Assembly (NCBI RefSeq): GCF_038561935.1
Contig: NZ_CP102770.1
Coordinates: 4,960,001 to 5,024,000, forward strand
From: Myxococcus stipitatus
Lineage (GTDB): Bacteria > Myxococcota > Myxococcia > Myxococcales > Myxococcaceae
Direction of reading: 5' to 3'
Length of the DNA: 64,000 nucleotides
The position numbers were made by a program, and so were the translations under genes. Shown piece after piece: positions 52,216-64,000 of this stretch; positions within the stretch are counted from its first letter, which is position 1, and each line of letters opens with the position of its first letter. Under the pieces are notes generated by a model. That model was not told where the DNA came from. It made no database searches and saw only the letters and a list, made by a program, of their open reading frames with translations.

Positions 52216-52980
52216 ATGGCGTTGATTGCGTTCTGCACCATCAAGGGAGGCGTGGGGAAGACCACGCTGTGCGCGCACGTGGCGTCGGCGTTGGCGGATG
52301 CCGGGAAGCGGGTGCTGCTCCTGGACCTGGACCCGCAGGCGCATGCGTCGCTCGTGCTGGGGCTGGAGAGCCGCGAGGGACCGTGTGTCGCGGAGGCGCT
52401 GGGGCCTCGGCCGAAGTACCGGATGGATGAGGTGGTGGTGGCGTCGCCCAAGCGGCCCACGCTGTTCATCGCTCCCGCGGCGCCGCGCATGGCGGCACTG
52501 GAGCGGGAGCTCTTCCAGTGGGGCCACCGGCTCCAGGCCATCCCTCGGGCGTTGAAGACCTTGAGCTGGACGCCAGACGTCATCCTCGCGGACACGCCGC
52601 CGAGCATCGGCGCCTACACGGAGGCGGTGCTGGGCCACTCGGACCTGGTCGTCGCGCCCGTACCCACGGGGGCCTTCGCGCTCCAGGGGCTGGGGGAAAT
52701 CGAGACGGCCTGGCGCGACGTGCGCGAGCAGCAGGGCGGCGCGCTGGTGGCGGTGGTGAACCTGTGGGACCGCCGCACCACGGCGACGAACGAGGCGATG
52801 GAGGAGGCGCTGAAGGACTCTACCGTGCCGGTGCTGCGCGCGAGGATTCCGCGCTCGGAGTCCATCAACCAGGCGGGGCTGGGCTACGAGGTCGTCTTCG
52901 ACACGAGCCCGACTGCACCCGGTGTGGAGGAGCTGCGGGCGCTGGCGCAGGAGCTGGCGAAGCGCGTGGGCCTGCGCTGA
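52216..52980 (+). CDS. ParA/MinD-family ATPase, orphan
   Basis: 254 residues. The deviant Walker A KGGVGKTT (10-17), LLDLDPQAHAS (Walker A' region), and ILADTPPSIG (Walker B) mark a ParA/MinD ATPase. It should bind ATP as a dimer. No ParB, MinC, MinE or flagellar/chemotaxis partner lies nearby, so cargo and partner are unknown. ParA-like proteins of this size position chromosomes, clusters or cell-division sites in myxobacteria (for example PomZ), but identity to those is not shown. ATG 52216 follows GGAGAGG. A strong hairpin ends it. Confidence 0.88.
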   Translation: MALIAFCTIKGGVGKTTLCAHVASALADAGKRVLLLDLDPQAHASLVLGLESREGPCVAEALGPRPKYRMDEVVVASPKRPTLFIAPAAPRMAALERELFQWGHRLQAIPRALKTLSWTPDVILADTPPSIGAYTEAVLGHSDLVVAPVPTGAFALQGLGEIETAWRDVREQQGGALVAVVNLWDRRTTATNEAMEEALKDSTVPVLRARIPRSESINQAGLGYEVVFDTSPTAPGVEELRALAQELAKRVGLR

Positions 52981-52984
52981 CGCG

Positions 52985-53038
52985 GACGTGAAAAGGCGCC
53001 CGCCCCTGGGATGCAGGGACGAGCGCCACTTCCACGTC
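52985..53038. terminator. Two-way hairpin between parA-like and rnk genes
   Basis: GACGTG (52985-52990) pairs with CACGTC (53033-53038). Inside, GGCGC pairs with GCGCC, and the tip is a perfect CCCTG-GGATG-CAGGG (53004-53018). The structure starts 4 bases after the ParA stop and ends 10 bases before the rnk stop, serving both convergent genes. Confidence 0.6.
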
Positions 53039-53047
53039 GAGCGTGCT

Positions 53048-53464
53048 TCAGATGTGGAACTGGCCCGCGGCCTCGGGCTGGTAGGGCACCGCGACGATGC
53101 GCAGCCGCTTGGTGCGGCCACCCGGCAGCGGCCAGGCGATGGACTGACCCACGGACAGGCCAATCAAGGCGCTGCCGATGGGGGCCAGCACGGAGATGCG
53201 GCCGTCGTCGCTGTTGGCGTCGCGCGGGTAGACGAGCGTCACCTGGCGCTGCTCACCCGTCTGCTCGTCCTCGAAGAGCACGGTGCTGTTCATCGTCACC
53301 ACGCTGGGGGGGACTGTCTCCGAGCGAACGACCTTGGCCCGGGACAGCTCCGCATCAAGCATGTCCGCGAGCTCGGCCAATCGGCCCCCTCCATGGTGGT
53401 CGATGACCTGGCGCAGACGCTCCAGGTCGGTCTCAGTCACGATGAGGGACTGCTCGCTGGTCAT
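53048..53464 (-). CDS. rnk: Rnk-type GreA/GreB C-terminal domain protein
   Basis: 138 residues. A short helical N-terminus (ETDLERLRQVIDHHG...LDAELSRAKVV) leads to a GreA/GreB C-terminal FKBP-like domain (VVTMNSTVLFEDEQTGEQRQVTLVYPRDA, then SVLAPIGSALIGLSVGQSI). This order and length match Rnk, regulator of nucleoside diphosphate kinase, which binds RNA polymerase near the secondary channel but lacks the long cleft-inserting coiled coil of GreA. ATG 53464 follows GGAG. It is alone on its strand after the repeat lipoprotein gene. Confidence 0.86.
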   Translation of the reverse strand: MTSEQSLIVTETDLERLRQVIDHHGGGRLAELADMLDAELSRAKVVRSETVPPSVVTMNSTVLFEDEQTGEQRQVTLVYPRDANSDDGRISVLAPIGSALIGLSVGQSIAWPLPGGRTKRLRIVAVPYQPEAAGQFHI

Positions 53465-53531
53465 GTCGGACGTCTCCGGGAAAAAAGAATGAGAATAAGG
53501 CCAATCCCTCTCTAACGGTTGGAAGAAAGCA

Positions 53532-56345
53532 TTATTCCCGAGCCGTCCGCGCGGGGCGGGTCAGGGCCCACCACTCGATGCCCTGGGCCCCGTCGTCGGC
53601 GAGGAAGAACACCTGGGTGTCGGCGGGGGTGAAGAAGTAGGGCGCCGCGCCCTGTCCGCCGGGGGCCAGCTCCTGACGCAGCCGTGTTCCCGCCTCGGTC
53701 CCCGTCGTCTCCCAGAGCTCGGAGCCCTGTGTTCCGTTGTCCGCGTGGAGGAGCGCCCATCCGCCAGCGGACGTCATCCATCGAGGCTCGGAGCTCCCGG
53801 GGCCTGGCCAGACATCCTTGACGAGGCTGGCCTGGGCGGGGCCTGCGCTGGCCCGCCACAGCTCGACGCCGTGGGTGCTGTCATCGGCGCTGAAGAGGAC
53901 GCTGGAGCCCAGGGCGCTGAACCACAACGGATAGGAACCCTCGGGGCCGGGATTCACATCCCGGACGCGGGTGGTGCCGGCGGAGGTGCCATCGCTGAGC
54001 CAGGGCTCCCGGCCCGCGGTCGGGTCGGTGGCCGCGAAGAAGAGTCCTCCGCCCACGGTGGTGAAGAGGCTCGCATAGGAGCCCGTCTCGCCGGGCCAGA
54101 TGTCGAGGAGGAGCCGGGTGCCGGACTCGCTCCCATCGCTGACCCAGGGCTCCTCTCCGTGGGTGCCGTCGTTGGCGGTGAAGACGAGGCGCGAGCCCAG
54201 CGCGGTGAGGGAGGTTGGAAACGCGCCCGCCGGCCCGGGAAGGATGTCCTTGATGCAGCGGGTGCCGTGGACCGTGCCGTCGCTGACGCCGAGCTCCCAG
54301 CCTCGCTCCGGGAAGTTCGCGATGAAGTAGACGCGCGAGTCCATGGCGGTGAGGTAGCGAGGTGAGCTGTCGTCGAGTCCGGGCGCGAGGTCCCTGACGA
54401 GCCAGGTCCCCTCCGGCGTGCCGTCGGTACGCCAGAGCTCCTCCCCGTGCCGGGCATCTCGCGCGTTGAAGTACGCGGCGCCGTCCACCACGACGGGGCT
54501 CCCTTCTCCCTGGCTGCTCGCGAGACCGGGGGCGATGTCCTTCACGAGGACGGTGCCGTCGCGGGTGCCATCCGTTCGCCAGAGCTCGCGGCCATGCGTG
54601 CCGTCATCGGCGAAGAAGAGGACCCATGAGTCCAGGACGAAGAAGTCGGAAGGCTCCGAGGACTTGGGTCCTGGGCGCACGTCCTTGAGGAGCCACGTGC
54701 TCTCGGGAGTGCCTTGGGTCCTCCAGAGCTCCTGGCCGACGCTGCCGTCATTCGCATCGAAGTAGAGCGTGTCGCCCCGCGTGGTCCATGAGTGAGGGGG
54801 CTCTCCACCGGGACCCGGGAAGATGTCCTGCACGAGCCTCGCGAGCGAGGCGCCGGCTTCGTGTTCATCGTCGGGCCACCGCAGCCGCTTCGAGGCCACG
54901 CGGAACGTGTAGCCCACGTCCCGGGCCCACAGCTCCGCGCCGGTGGCGCGCACGTTCGCGGTGAAGAAGACCCTCCGGCCGCTGACGGTGAAGTCTCGAG
55001 CGCTGGAGGAGAAGGGGCCGGGCGCGAGGTCCTCGATGCGCGAGGTGCCACGCGCGGCGCCATTGCTGCGCCATGGCTCGTGGCCCGTGCCGGGCTCTCG
55101 AGCGGAGAAGTAGAGGCGGCCGTGGGTCTCGCGAAGGAACGCGATGGCGGAGCCCTCCGGGCCTGGGACGATGTCCTTCACGAGCACGGTGCCCTCGGGG
55201 GTTCCATCGCTGCGCCACAGCTCGTCCCCGTGTTCAGGCGTCCAGGCGGAGAAGTAGAGGCGTCCATCCATGGCGGTGAGCTCGCGAGGATGGGAGCCCA
55301 GAGGACCTTGGGCGATGTCGCGCACGAGGAAGGTTCCCTCCGGGGTGCCATCACTGCGCCACAGCTCGTCGCCCAGTCCCGGGGCCTGGGTGACGAAGAA
55401 GAGGAGTGGCCCCGCGGCGAGGGTGCGAAGCGGCTCGCCGAGCTCCGGCAGCGGGACTTCGATGTGCTTCGCCGTGCCTTGAGTGCTCCCATCGCTGGTC
55501 CACAGCGCGAGCGAGCGGACGGCCTTGTCGGGAGCGTCGACGGGCTCCTGGCTCATGAAGAAGAAGAGCCGCGAGTCCGCGACGGTGAGCGAGAGGGGCC
55601 GGACGGTGAGCCCCTGCGGGGCGTGGATCTCCTGGACGGCGATGGTGCCTTCGGGTGTGCCGTCGCTGCGCCACAGCGTCCGCTCCACGAAGAAGTACAG
55701 CAGTCCGTTCGCGATGGTGAGGTGGGCAGGGGTTGCCCCAGGCGGGCCCGGGTCGATGTCCTTGACCCGCGTGGTTCCCTCGCCAGTGCCATCCGTTCGC
55801 CACAGCTCCGTGCCGGAGTTGCCGTCGTTCGCGAGGAAGAAGAGGTGTTGCCCGAGCACCGTGAGGCTCTCGGGAGAGGAGCCCCTGCGGCCGGGGCGCA
55901 GGTCCATGACGAGCCGCGTGTTGGAGGGTTTGCCGTCGGTTCGCCAGAGCTCCTCGCCATGGACTCCGTCATTCGCGACGAAGAACAGGGTGTTGCCCAG
56001 GGCGGTGAGCTCGCGGGGGTCGGAACCTGTCGGCCCTGGTCGCACGTCCTCGACGAGGCGTGTTCCCTCGTCCGTGCCATCGCTCTTGAAGAGCTCGGTG
56101 CCGCGAGTCCGGTCCGAGGCCACGAAGAAGAGCACCCCGCCCACGTCGGTCAGCGAGCGAGGCCCCGCGCTCAGCCGACCGCCCGCGATGTCGTCGATGG
56201 GGTAGGGCGCCGACATCGTGTCCTCGCCGCCGCCGAGCTTCGCGCCGGAGACCTCGAGGCTCCCTTCGCTGCCGCAGCAGAGAGAGGCGACCAGGAGGGT
56301 CATGCACAGCGAGCAGGGCACGAGCGGCAGGTTCATGCGTGGCAC
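53532..56345 (-). CDS. ELWxxDGT-repeat lipoprotein
   Basis: 937 residues. The N-terminus (SLCMTLLVASLCCGSEG) is a lipoprotein signal. Almost all the rest is about 17-18 copies of a 45-50-residue unit with ELWRTDGTPEGTxLVKDIxPGPxGSxPxxLTALGxxLFFxANDGxHG as consensus. This is the ELWxxDGT repeat, abundant in myxobacterial and other surface proteins. The units should form a beta-propeller-like or solenoid array. Two units near residue 490 differ (WARDVGYTFRVASKRLRWPDD). Likely a surface adhesin or binding protein. GTG 56345 and ATG 56336 are both possible starts. Confidence 0.88.
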   Translation of the reverse strand: MPRMNLPLVPCSLCMTLLVASLCCGSEGSLEVSGAKLGGGEDTMSAPYPIDDIAGGRLSAGPRSLTDVGGVLFFVASDRTRGTELFKSDGTDEGTRLVEDVRPGPTGSDPRELTALGNTLFFVANDGVHGEELWRTDGKPSNTRLVMDLRPGRRGSSPESLTVLGQHLFFLANDGNSGTELWRTDGTGEGTTRVKDIDPGPPGATPAHLTIANGLLYFFVERTLWRSDGTPEGTIAVQEIHAPQGLTVRPLSLTVADSRLFFFMSQEPVDAPDKAVRSLALWTSDGSTQGTAKHIEVPLPELGEPLRTLAAGPLLFFVTQAPGLGDELWRSDGTPEGTFLVRDIAQGPLGSHPRELTAMDGRLYFSAWTPEHGDELWRSDGTPEGTVLVKDIVPGPEGSAIAFLRETHGRLYFSAREPGTGHEPWRSNGAARGTSRIEDLAPGPFSSSARDFTVSGRRVFFTANVRATGAELWARDVGYTFRVASKRLRWPDDEHEAGASLARLVQDIFPGPGGEPPHSWTTRGDTLYFDANDGSVGQELWRTQGTPESTWLLKDVRPGPKSSEPSDFFVLDSWVLFFADDGTHGRELWRTDGTRDGTVLVKDIAPGLASSQGEGSPVVVDGAAYFNARDARHGEELWRTDGTPEGTWLVRDLAPGLDDSSPRYLTAMDSRVYFIANFPERGWELGVSDGTVHGTRCIKDILPGPAGAFPTSLTALGSRLVFTANDGTHGEEPWVSDGSESGTRLLLDIWPGETGSYASLFTTVGGGLFFAATDPTAGREPWLSDGTSAGTTRVRDVNPGPEGSYPLWFSALGSSVLFSADDSTHGVELWRASAGPAQASLVKDVWPGPGSSEPRWMTSAGGWALLHADNGTQGSELWETTGTEAGTRLRQELAPGGQGAAPYFFTPADTQVFFLADDGAQGIEWWALTRPARTARE

Positions 56346-56602
56346 CGTTCCTCGCGCGACACCGCGCGCGTTGGGGCGCCAAAAGTGGCCTTGTTGTCAC
56401 CGTTGGGAATCCTCCTGTGAGGGTGACGAGGTGATGAGAAGGCGACGGTGTCCTCGGCGGTGTGCAGTCGCGCTGCGACTCGGGGGCGAGGCGCGCTTCG
56501 CACTTGCGCGGTGGGTTGCACAGAAGTCGCATCGCGCCGTCAGTCTTTCCAACACTTGCGCGAGGTATGCGGGTTGCTCAGCGGGGAACATCATGACCCT
56601 GA

Positions 56603-57000
56603 CCTCCCTTCGACTCGACGCCGCCTCCGCCCATCATCGCGTTGGACCTGGAGCGACGCATCGAAGGCACCTTCACGTTCTACGGAGGGCCGAGCTTCGG
56701 TGTGGACACGGAGAACTTCCGGAACGTGCTCGGTGCGCACATCGGAAGCCGCTACTTCTTCGGCGAGCAGATCCACGACGGCATGTTCGTGTCGCTCCAA
56801 GGAGAAGGTTTCATCTTCAGCCGAGGCGATTCCGCCCTCGGGCACCGCCTCGCCCTCAGTGGACTCGTGGGCCACGCTCAGCCGATTGGAGAGGAGTGGG
56901 GGGGGCGTTGGGCGCGGGGATGGAGGGCAGCCTGACGACAGCCGTGTTCGAACGCGCCGTCCAGCCACACGTTCGGGCCGGGGCGACGTTCCGATACTGA
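56603..57000 (+). pseudogene. Outer-membrane beta-barrel protein remnant, frameshifted
   Basis: The frame from 56603 gives IALDLERRIEGTFTFYGG, GAHIGSRYFFGEQIHDG and RLALSGLVGHAQ, alternating strands of an outer-membrane beta-barrel. At 56898-56905 a run of eight G bases shifts the frame. With nine G (or six) the reading continues in the other frame as ALGAGMEGSLTTAVFERA to VRAGATFRY and TGA 57000, ending in the Phe/Tyr typical of barrel proteins. No start or signal peptide is found in frame, as a stop at 56600-56602 precedes it. So it is broken at both places or has a second frameshift upstream. 57001-57134 holds nothing that I can assign. Confidence 0.65.
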
Positions 57001-57134
57001 GGGAAGCGGATGACCACGTGCACCGAGCGCAGGTCGTATCGCCCGACACCAGGCTCGACCACCGTGTCACGGTGGCCGAGCCCGTCGCGGAGGGCCTGAA
57101 GCTCCAGCTATTCGAGGGCTGAAGCCTCCCTCGT

Positions 57135-58595
57135 TCAGAACGGGCTGTCCGCGCCGCGCGTCGACAGCACCGACAGCCCACCGGACAGATAGGCGTCGAT
57201 GGAGCGCGCAGCCTCGCGTCCATCGGAGAGGGCCCAGACGATGAGACTCGCGCCTCGGCTCGCATCACCCGCGCAGTAGACCCCGTCCGCCGACGTGGCG
57301 AAGCGAGCATCGACCTGCACCGTGCCGCGCGGCGACAGCGCCACCCCCAGTCCTTCGGCAAGCCCGGTGGTCTCCGGCCCGGTGAAGCCCATGGCCAGCA
57401 CCAGCAGGTCGACCTCGAGCGTGCTCTCGGAGCCAGGGACCTCCACGAGCCGAGGGCCACCGCCCACCGAGCGCTGCACCTCCACCTTCACCGCATGCAG
57501 CTTCTCGACGCGGCCGTTCGTGCCCGACAGGTGCTTCGTCATCAGCGCGAAGGCCCGCTCGCCACCTTCCTCCTGGCTCGACGACGTGCGGAAGACGAGC
57601 GGCCACCGAGGCCACGGATTGTCCGAAGCGCGCACGTGGGGTGGGGCCGGGAAGAGCTCGATTTGATGCACGCTCTTCGCACCCTGGCGGAGCGCCGTGC
57701 CCAGGCAGTCCGAGCCCGTGTCACCGCCGCCCAGGATGACCACGCGTTTCCCGGCCGCATCCAGGTGCGGCTGCTTCTCTCCCTGACCGGCGACGAGCCG
57801 GTTCTGGTGTTCCAGGTACTCCATCGCCTGCACGACACCGGACAGCTCGCGACCTGGGACCTCCAGCTCACGCGCACGCCGAGCCCCCATCGCGAGCAGC
57901 AGCGCATCATGGCGGCCACGCAGCTCGCGGAAGCCCACCGCGCCACCCACGTCGACGCCGGTGCGGAACACCACGCCCTCCGCCTCCATCAGCGCGAGCC
58001 GCCTGTCCACCACGGACTTCTCCAGCTTGAAGTCCGGGATGCCCAGGCGCAGCAGGCCACCGGCCCGCGAGTCGCGCTCGTACACGGTGACACTGTGCCC
58101 CGCGGCGTTGAGCTGAGCCGCGGCGGCCAGTCCCGCGGGCCCCGAGCCCACGATGCCCACCGTGAAGCCCGTGCGCCGAGCCGGAGGCCGAGGCTTCACC
58201 CAGCCCTCCGCGAAGGCCCGCTCGGCGATCTCCTTCTCCAACTGCTCGATGGTCACCGCGTCGCGGTCGATGGCCAGGACACAGGCGGCTTCGCACGGCG
58301 CGGGGCACAGGCGCCCCGTCATCTCCGGGAAGGTGTTGGTGCGGGAGAGGATGTCGTAGGCCTCGCGCCAGCGACCTCGATACACGGCCTCGTTGAAGTC
58401 CGGGATGAGGTTCCCCAGCGGACAGCCCTGGTGACAGAAGGGGACACCACAGTCCATGCAGCGTCCCGCTTGCCGCCTGGCTTCGTCGGGGGCCAGGGGC
58501 AGGGAGAACTCGCGGAAGTCCCCCAGTCGTTCCTGCTTCTCGCGCTTGTGCGCGGGGACGCGTGACCACTCCGTGAATCCGGTGGGCTTGCCCAT
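57135..58595 (-). CDS. gltD: Glutamate synthase small subunit
   Basis: 486 residues, the usual length. N-terminal 4Fe-4S cysteines: CMDCGVPFCHQGCPLGN and LCPAPCEAAC. Then FAD-binding GIVGSGPAGLAAAAQLNAAG and NADPH-binding VVILGGGDTGSDCLGTALRQG. It passes electrons from NADPH to the large subunit. It starts 3 bases after the gltB stop, so they form an operon. Confidence 0.95.
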   Translation of the reverse strand: MGKPTGFTEWSRVPAHKREKQERLGDFREFSLPLAPDEARRQAGRCMDCGVPFCHQGCPLGNLIPDFNEAVYRGRWREAYDILSRTNTFPEMTGRLCPAPCEAACVLAIDRDAVTIEQLEKEIAERAFAEGWVKPRPPARRTGFTVGIVGSGPAGLAAAAQLNAAGHSVTVYERDSRAGGLLRLGIPDFKLEKSVVDRRLALMEAEGVVFRTGVDVGGAVGFRELRGRHDALLLAMGARRARELEVPGRELSGVVQAMEYLEHQNRLVAGQGEKQPHLDAAGKRVVILGGGDTGSDCLGTALRQGAKSVHQIELFPAPPHVRASDNPWPRWPLVFRTSSSQEEGGERAFALMTKHLSGTNGRVEKLHAVKVEVQRSVGGGPRLVEVPGSESTLEVDLLVLAMGFTGPETTGLAEGLGVALSPRGTVQVDARFATSADGVYCAGDASRGASLIVWALSDGREAARSIDAYLSGGLSVLSTRGADSPF

Positions 58596-58598
58596 GGT

Positions 58599-63155
<4,557 letters not shown>

Positions 63156-63387
63156 CAACTTCCCCTTTCTCCCGCGTGACGCGAGAGGTCATTGCTGTGT
63201 CGCTTCAGGCTAACGCGTTGCGTTGACCGGCGTAAAGGCGGGGCCCCGCGAGGGGAGGGTGGGCCTGGAGGTCTGGCCGCTTTCTGTCGAGCAGGCGACG
63301 CATGTCCACCCGTGGGCGAGGACCCGCCCCAGGAGGGAGGGGCGGGCGGCCCGCATGAGGGAGGCCGGTGACCTCGGGGAATCCGCT

Positions 63388-63888
63388 ATGAAGCGGCGCA
63401 TGCCCTATTCCCCCATCATCGGCACCCTCGGCTACGTCATGTCGGAGGACAGGCAACGCGTGCTGCTCGTCCACCGCGTCGCGAGACCAGATGACGCGCA
63501 CCTGGGCAAGTACAACGGGCTGGGCGGGAAGATGGAGCGCGATGAGGACGTCGCGGCCTGCATGCGCCGGGAGATTCGCGAAGAGGCGGGCATCGAGTGC
63601 ACGCGCATGGTGCTGCGCGGCACGCTCTCGTGGCCGGGCTTCGGCAAACAGGGAGAAGACTGGCTCGGCTTCGTGTTCCGCATCGACGCCTTCGAAGGCA
63701 CCCCCTTCGAGCGCAACCCGGAGGGTACGCTCTCCTGGGTCCCGCTGACGGAACTGCCCCGCCTGCCCATGTGGGACGGCGACAGGCACTTCCTGCCCCT
63801 GGTCTTCGATGAGGACCCCCGCATGTTTCACGGGGTGATGCCGTATTCCGGGGGACGCGCGTTGAGCTGGAACTACACGCGACTTTGA
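63388..63888 (+). CDS. Nudix hydrolase, 8-oxo-dGTP diphosphatase-like
   Basis: 166 residues. The Nudix box GKMERDEDVAACMRR then EIREEAGI (47-69) fits G-x5-E-x7-REUxEExGU exactly. The protein opens with GTLGYVMSEDRQRVLLVHR and continues GKYNGLGGKME, like MutT/MTH1-type enzymes that hydrolyse oxidised purine nucleotides or other nucleoside diphosphate-X. ATG 63388 follows GGGGA. A longer in-frame opening upstream has no support. Confidence 0.9.
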   Translation: MKRRMPYSPIIGTLGYVMSEDRQRVLLVHRVARPDDAHLGKYNGLGGKMERDEDVAACMRREIREEAGIECTRMVLRGTLSWPGFGKQGEDWLGFVFRIDAFEGTPFERNPEGTLSWVPLTELPRLPMWDGDRHFLPLVFDEDPRMFHGVMPYSGGRALSWNYTRL

Positions 63889-64000
63889 TGCGCGGGGTCG
63901 TCGACGCCCTCCGCGCGCAGTGCGTGTATTTGCCACTCTGATGAAACAAATGCGGCGTTGTTCGCTCCGTGCGTTGACGGCCCCACGCGAAACGACGTAC

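Noticed and set aside
56448..57122. Plus-strand open frame over the barrel remnant ending at 57122
   Set aside because: Ser/Arg-rich sequence without pattern; the barrel frame explains the same DNA better.

Overview
The window reads as chromosomal DNA of a predatory soil myxobacterium (Myxococcota, probably Myxococcaceae or Archangiaceae). The reasons are a base composition near 70 % G+C with codon third positions almost all G or C, many GTG starts, dense packing with ATGA/GTGA overlaps, and a gene set rich in His kinases, a FHA-GAF-cyclase, a membrane Ser/Thr kinase, a GAF-sigma54 activator and large surface lipoproteins. The species call is inference. I saw no tRNA, rRNA, IS element, prophage or CRISPR array. 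The only disrupted gene is at about 56.6-57.0 kb.

Layout. 0-7.4 kb: end of a beta-helix protein, a roadblock/LC7 protein, a membrane-anchored carboxypeptidase-regulatory-repeat protein with a C-terminal PDZ domain, an AAA ATPase with an ERR-repeat disordered head, and a WbqC-like protein. 7.5-13.6 kb: a soluble His kinase with a degenerate receiver, a PhyH-type dioxygenase, an alpha/beta hydrolase, and an OmpR-type regulator overlapping its His kinase. 13.6-23.7 kb (minus strand): a four-gene operon of a 1,778-residue three-repeat multicopper oxidase, a YVTN beta-propeller protein, a tandem SCO1/SenC copper chaperone, and a cytochrome c fused to an ABC-type substrate-binding protein. A 12-bp-arm palindrome lies upstream and a hairpin lies after the first gene. 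This is the most unusual module here.

24-34 kb: an amidohydrolase lipoprotein with thrombospondin-3, Ig-like and lamin-tail domains; exonuclease III; a PlsC-type acyltransferase; a secreted bactofilin-like repeat protein; a ten-helix membrane protein; a universal stress protein; an SDR without its catalytic Tyr/Lys; and a trypsin-like lipoprotein. 34-37 kb: a two-gene flavoprotein dehydrogenase related to HcnABC/sarcosine/opine oxidases, with its two 2Fe-2S modules rearranged. 37-39.8 kb: an operon of ECF sigma factor, zinc anti-sigma factor and an envelope protein with STN, bactofilin-like and membrane parts. 39.8-46 kb: truD with a long basic tail, then divergently the overlapping cyclase and zinc-ribbon Ser/Thr kinase.

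46-56 kb: a GIDE-like membrane protein, a 775-residue protein of unknown family, an operon of metallo-beta-lactamase-fold hydrolase and sigma54 activator, an orphan ParA, rnk, and an ELWxxDGT-repeat lipoprotein. 56-64 kb: a frameshifted outer-membrane-barrel remnant, gltB-gltD (glutamate synthase) and a Nudix hydrolase.

How the genes may work together. The 13.6-23.7 kb operon has the parts of a periplasmic or outer-surface metal- or phenol-oxidising system: oxidase, copper loading, and electron or ligand carriers. The sigma/anti-sigma operon probably senses envelope state and drives its own membrane effector. The cyclase and kinase are translationally coupled, so cAMP or cGMP signalling and protein phosphorylation are probably made in fixed ratio. 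All functional statements are from motif reading; no database search was possible.
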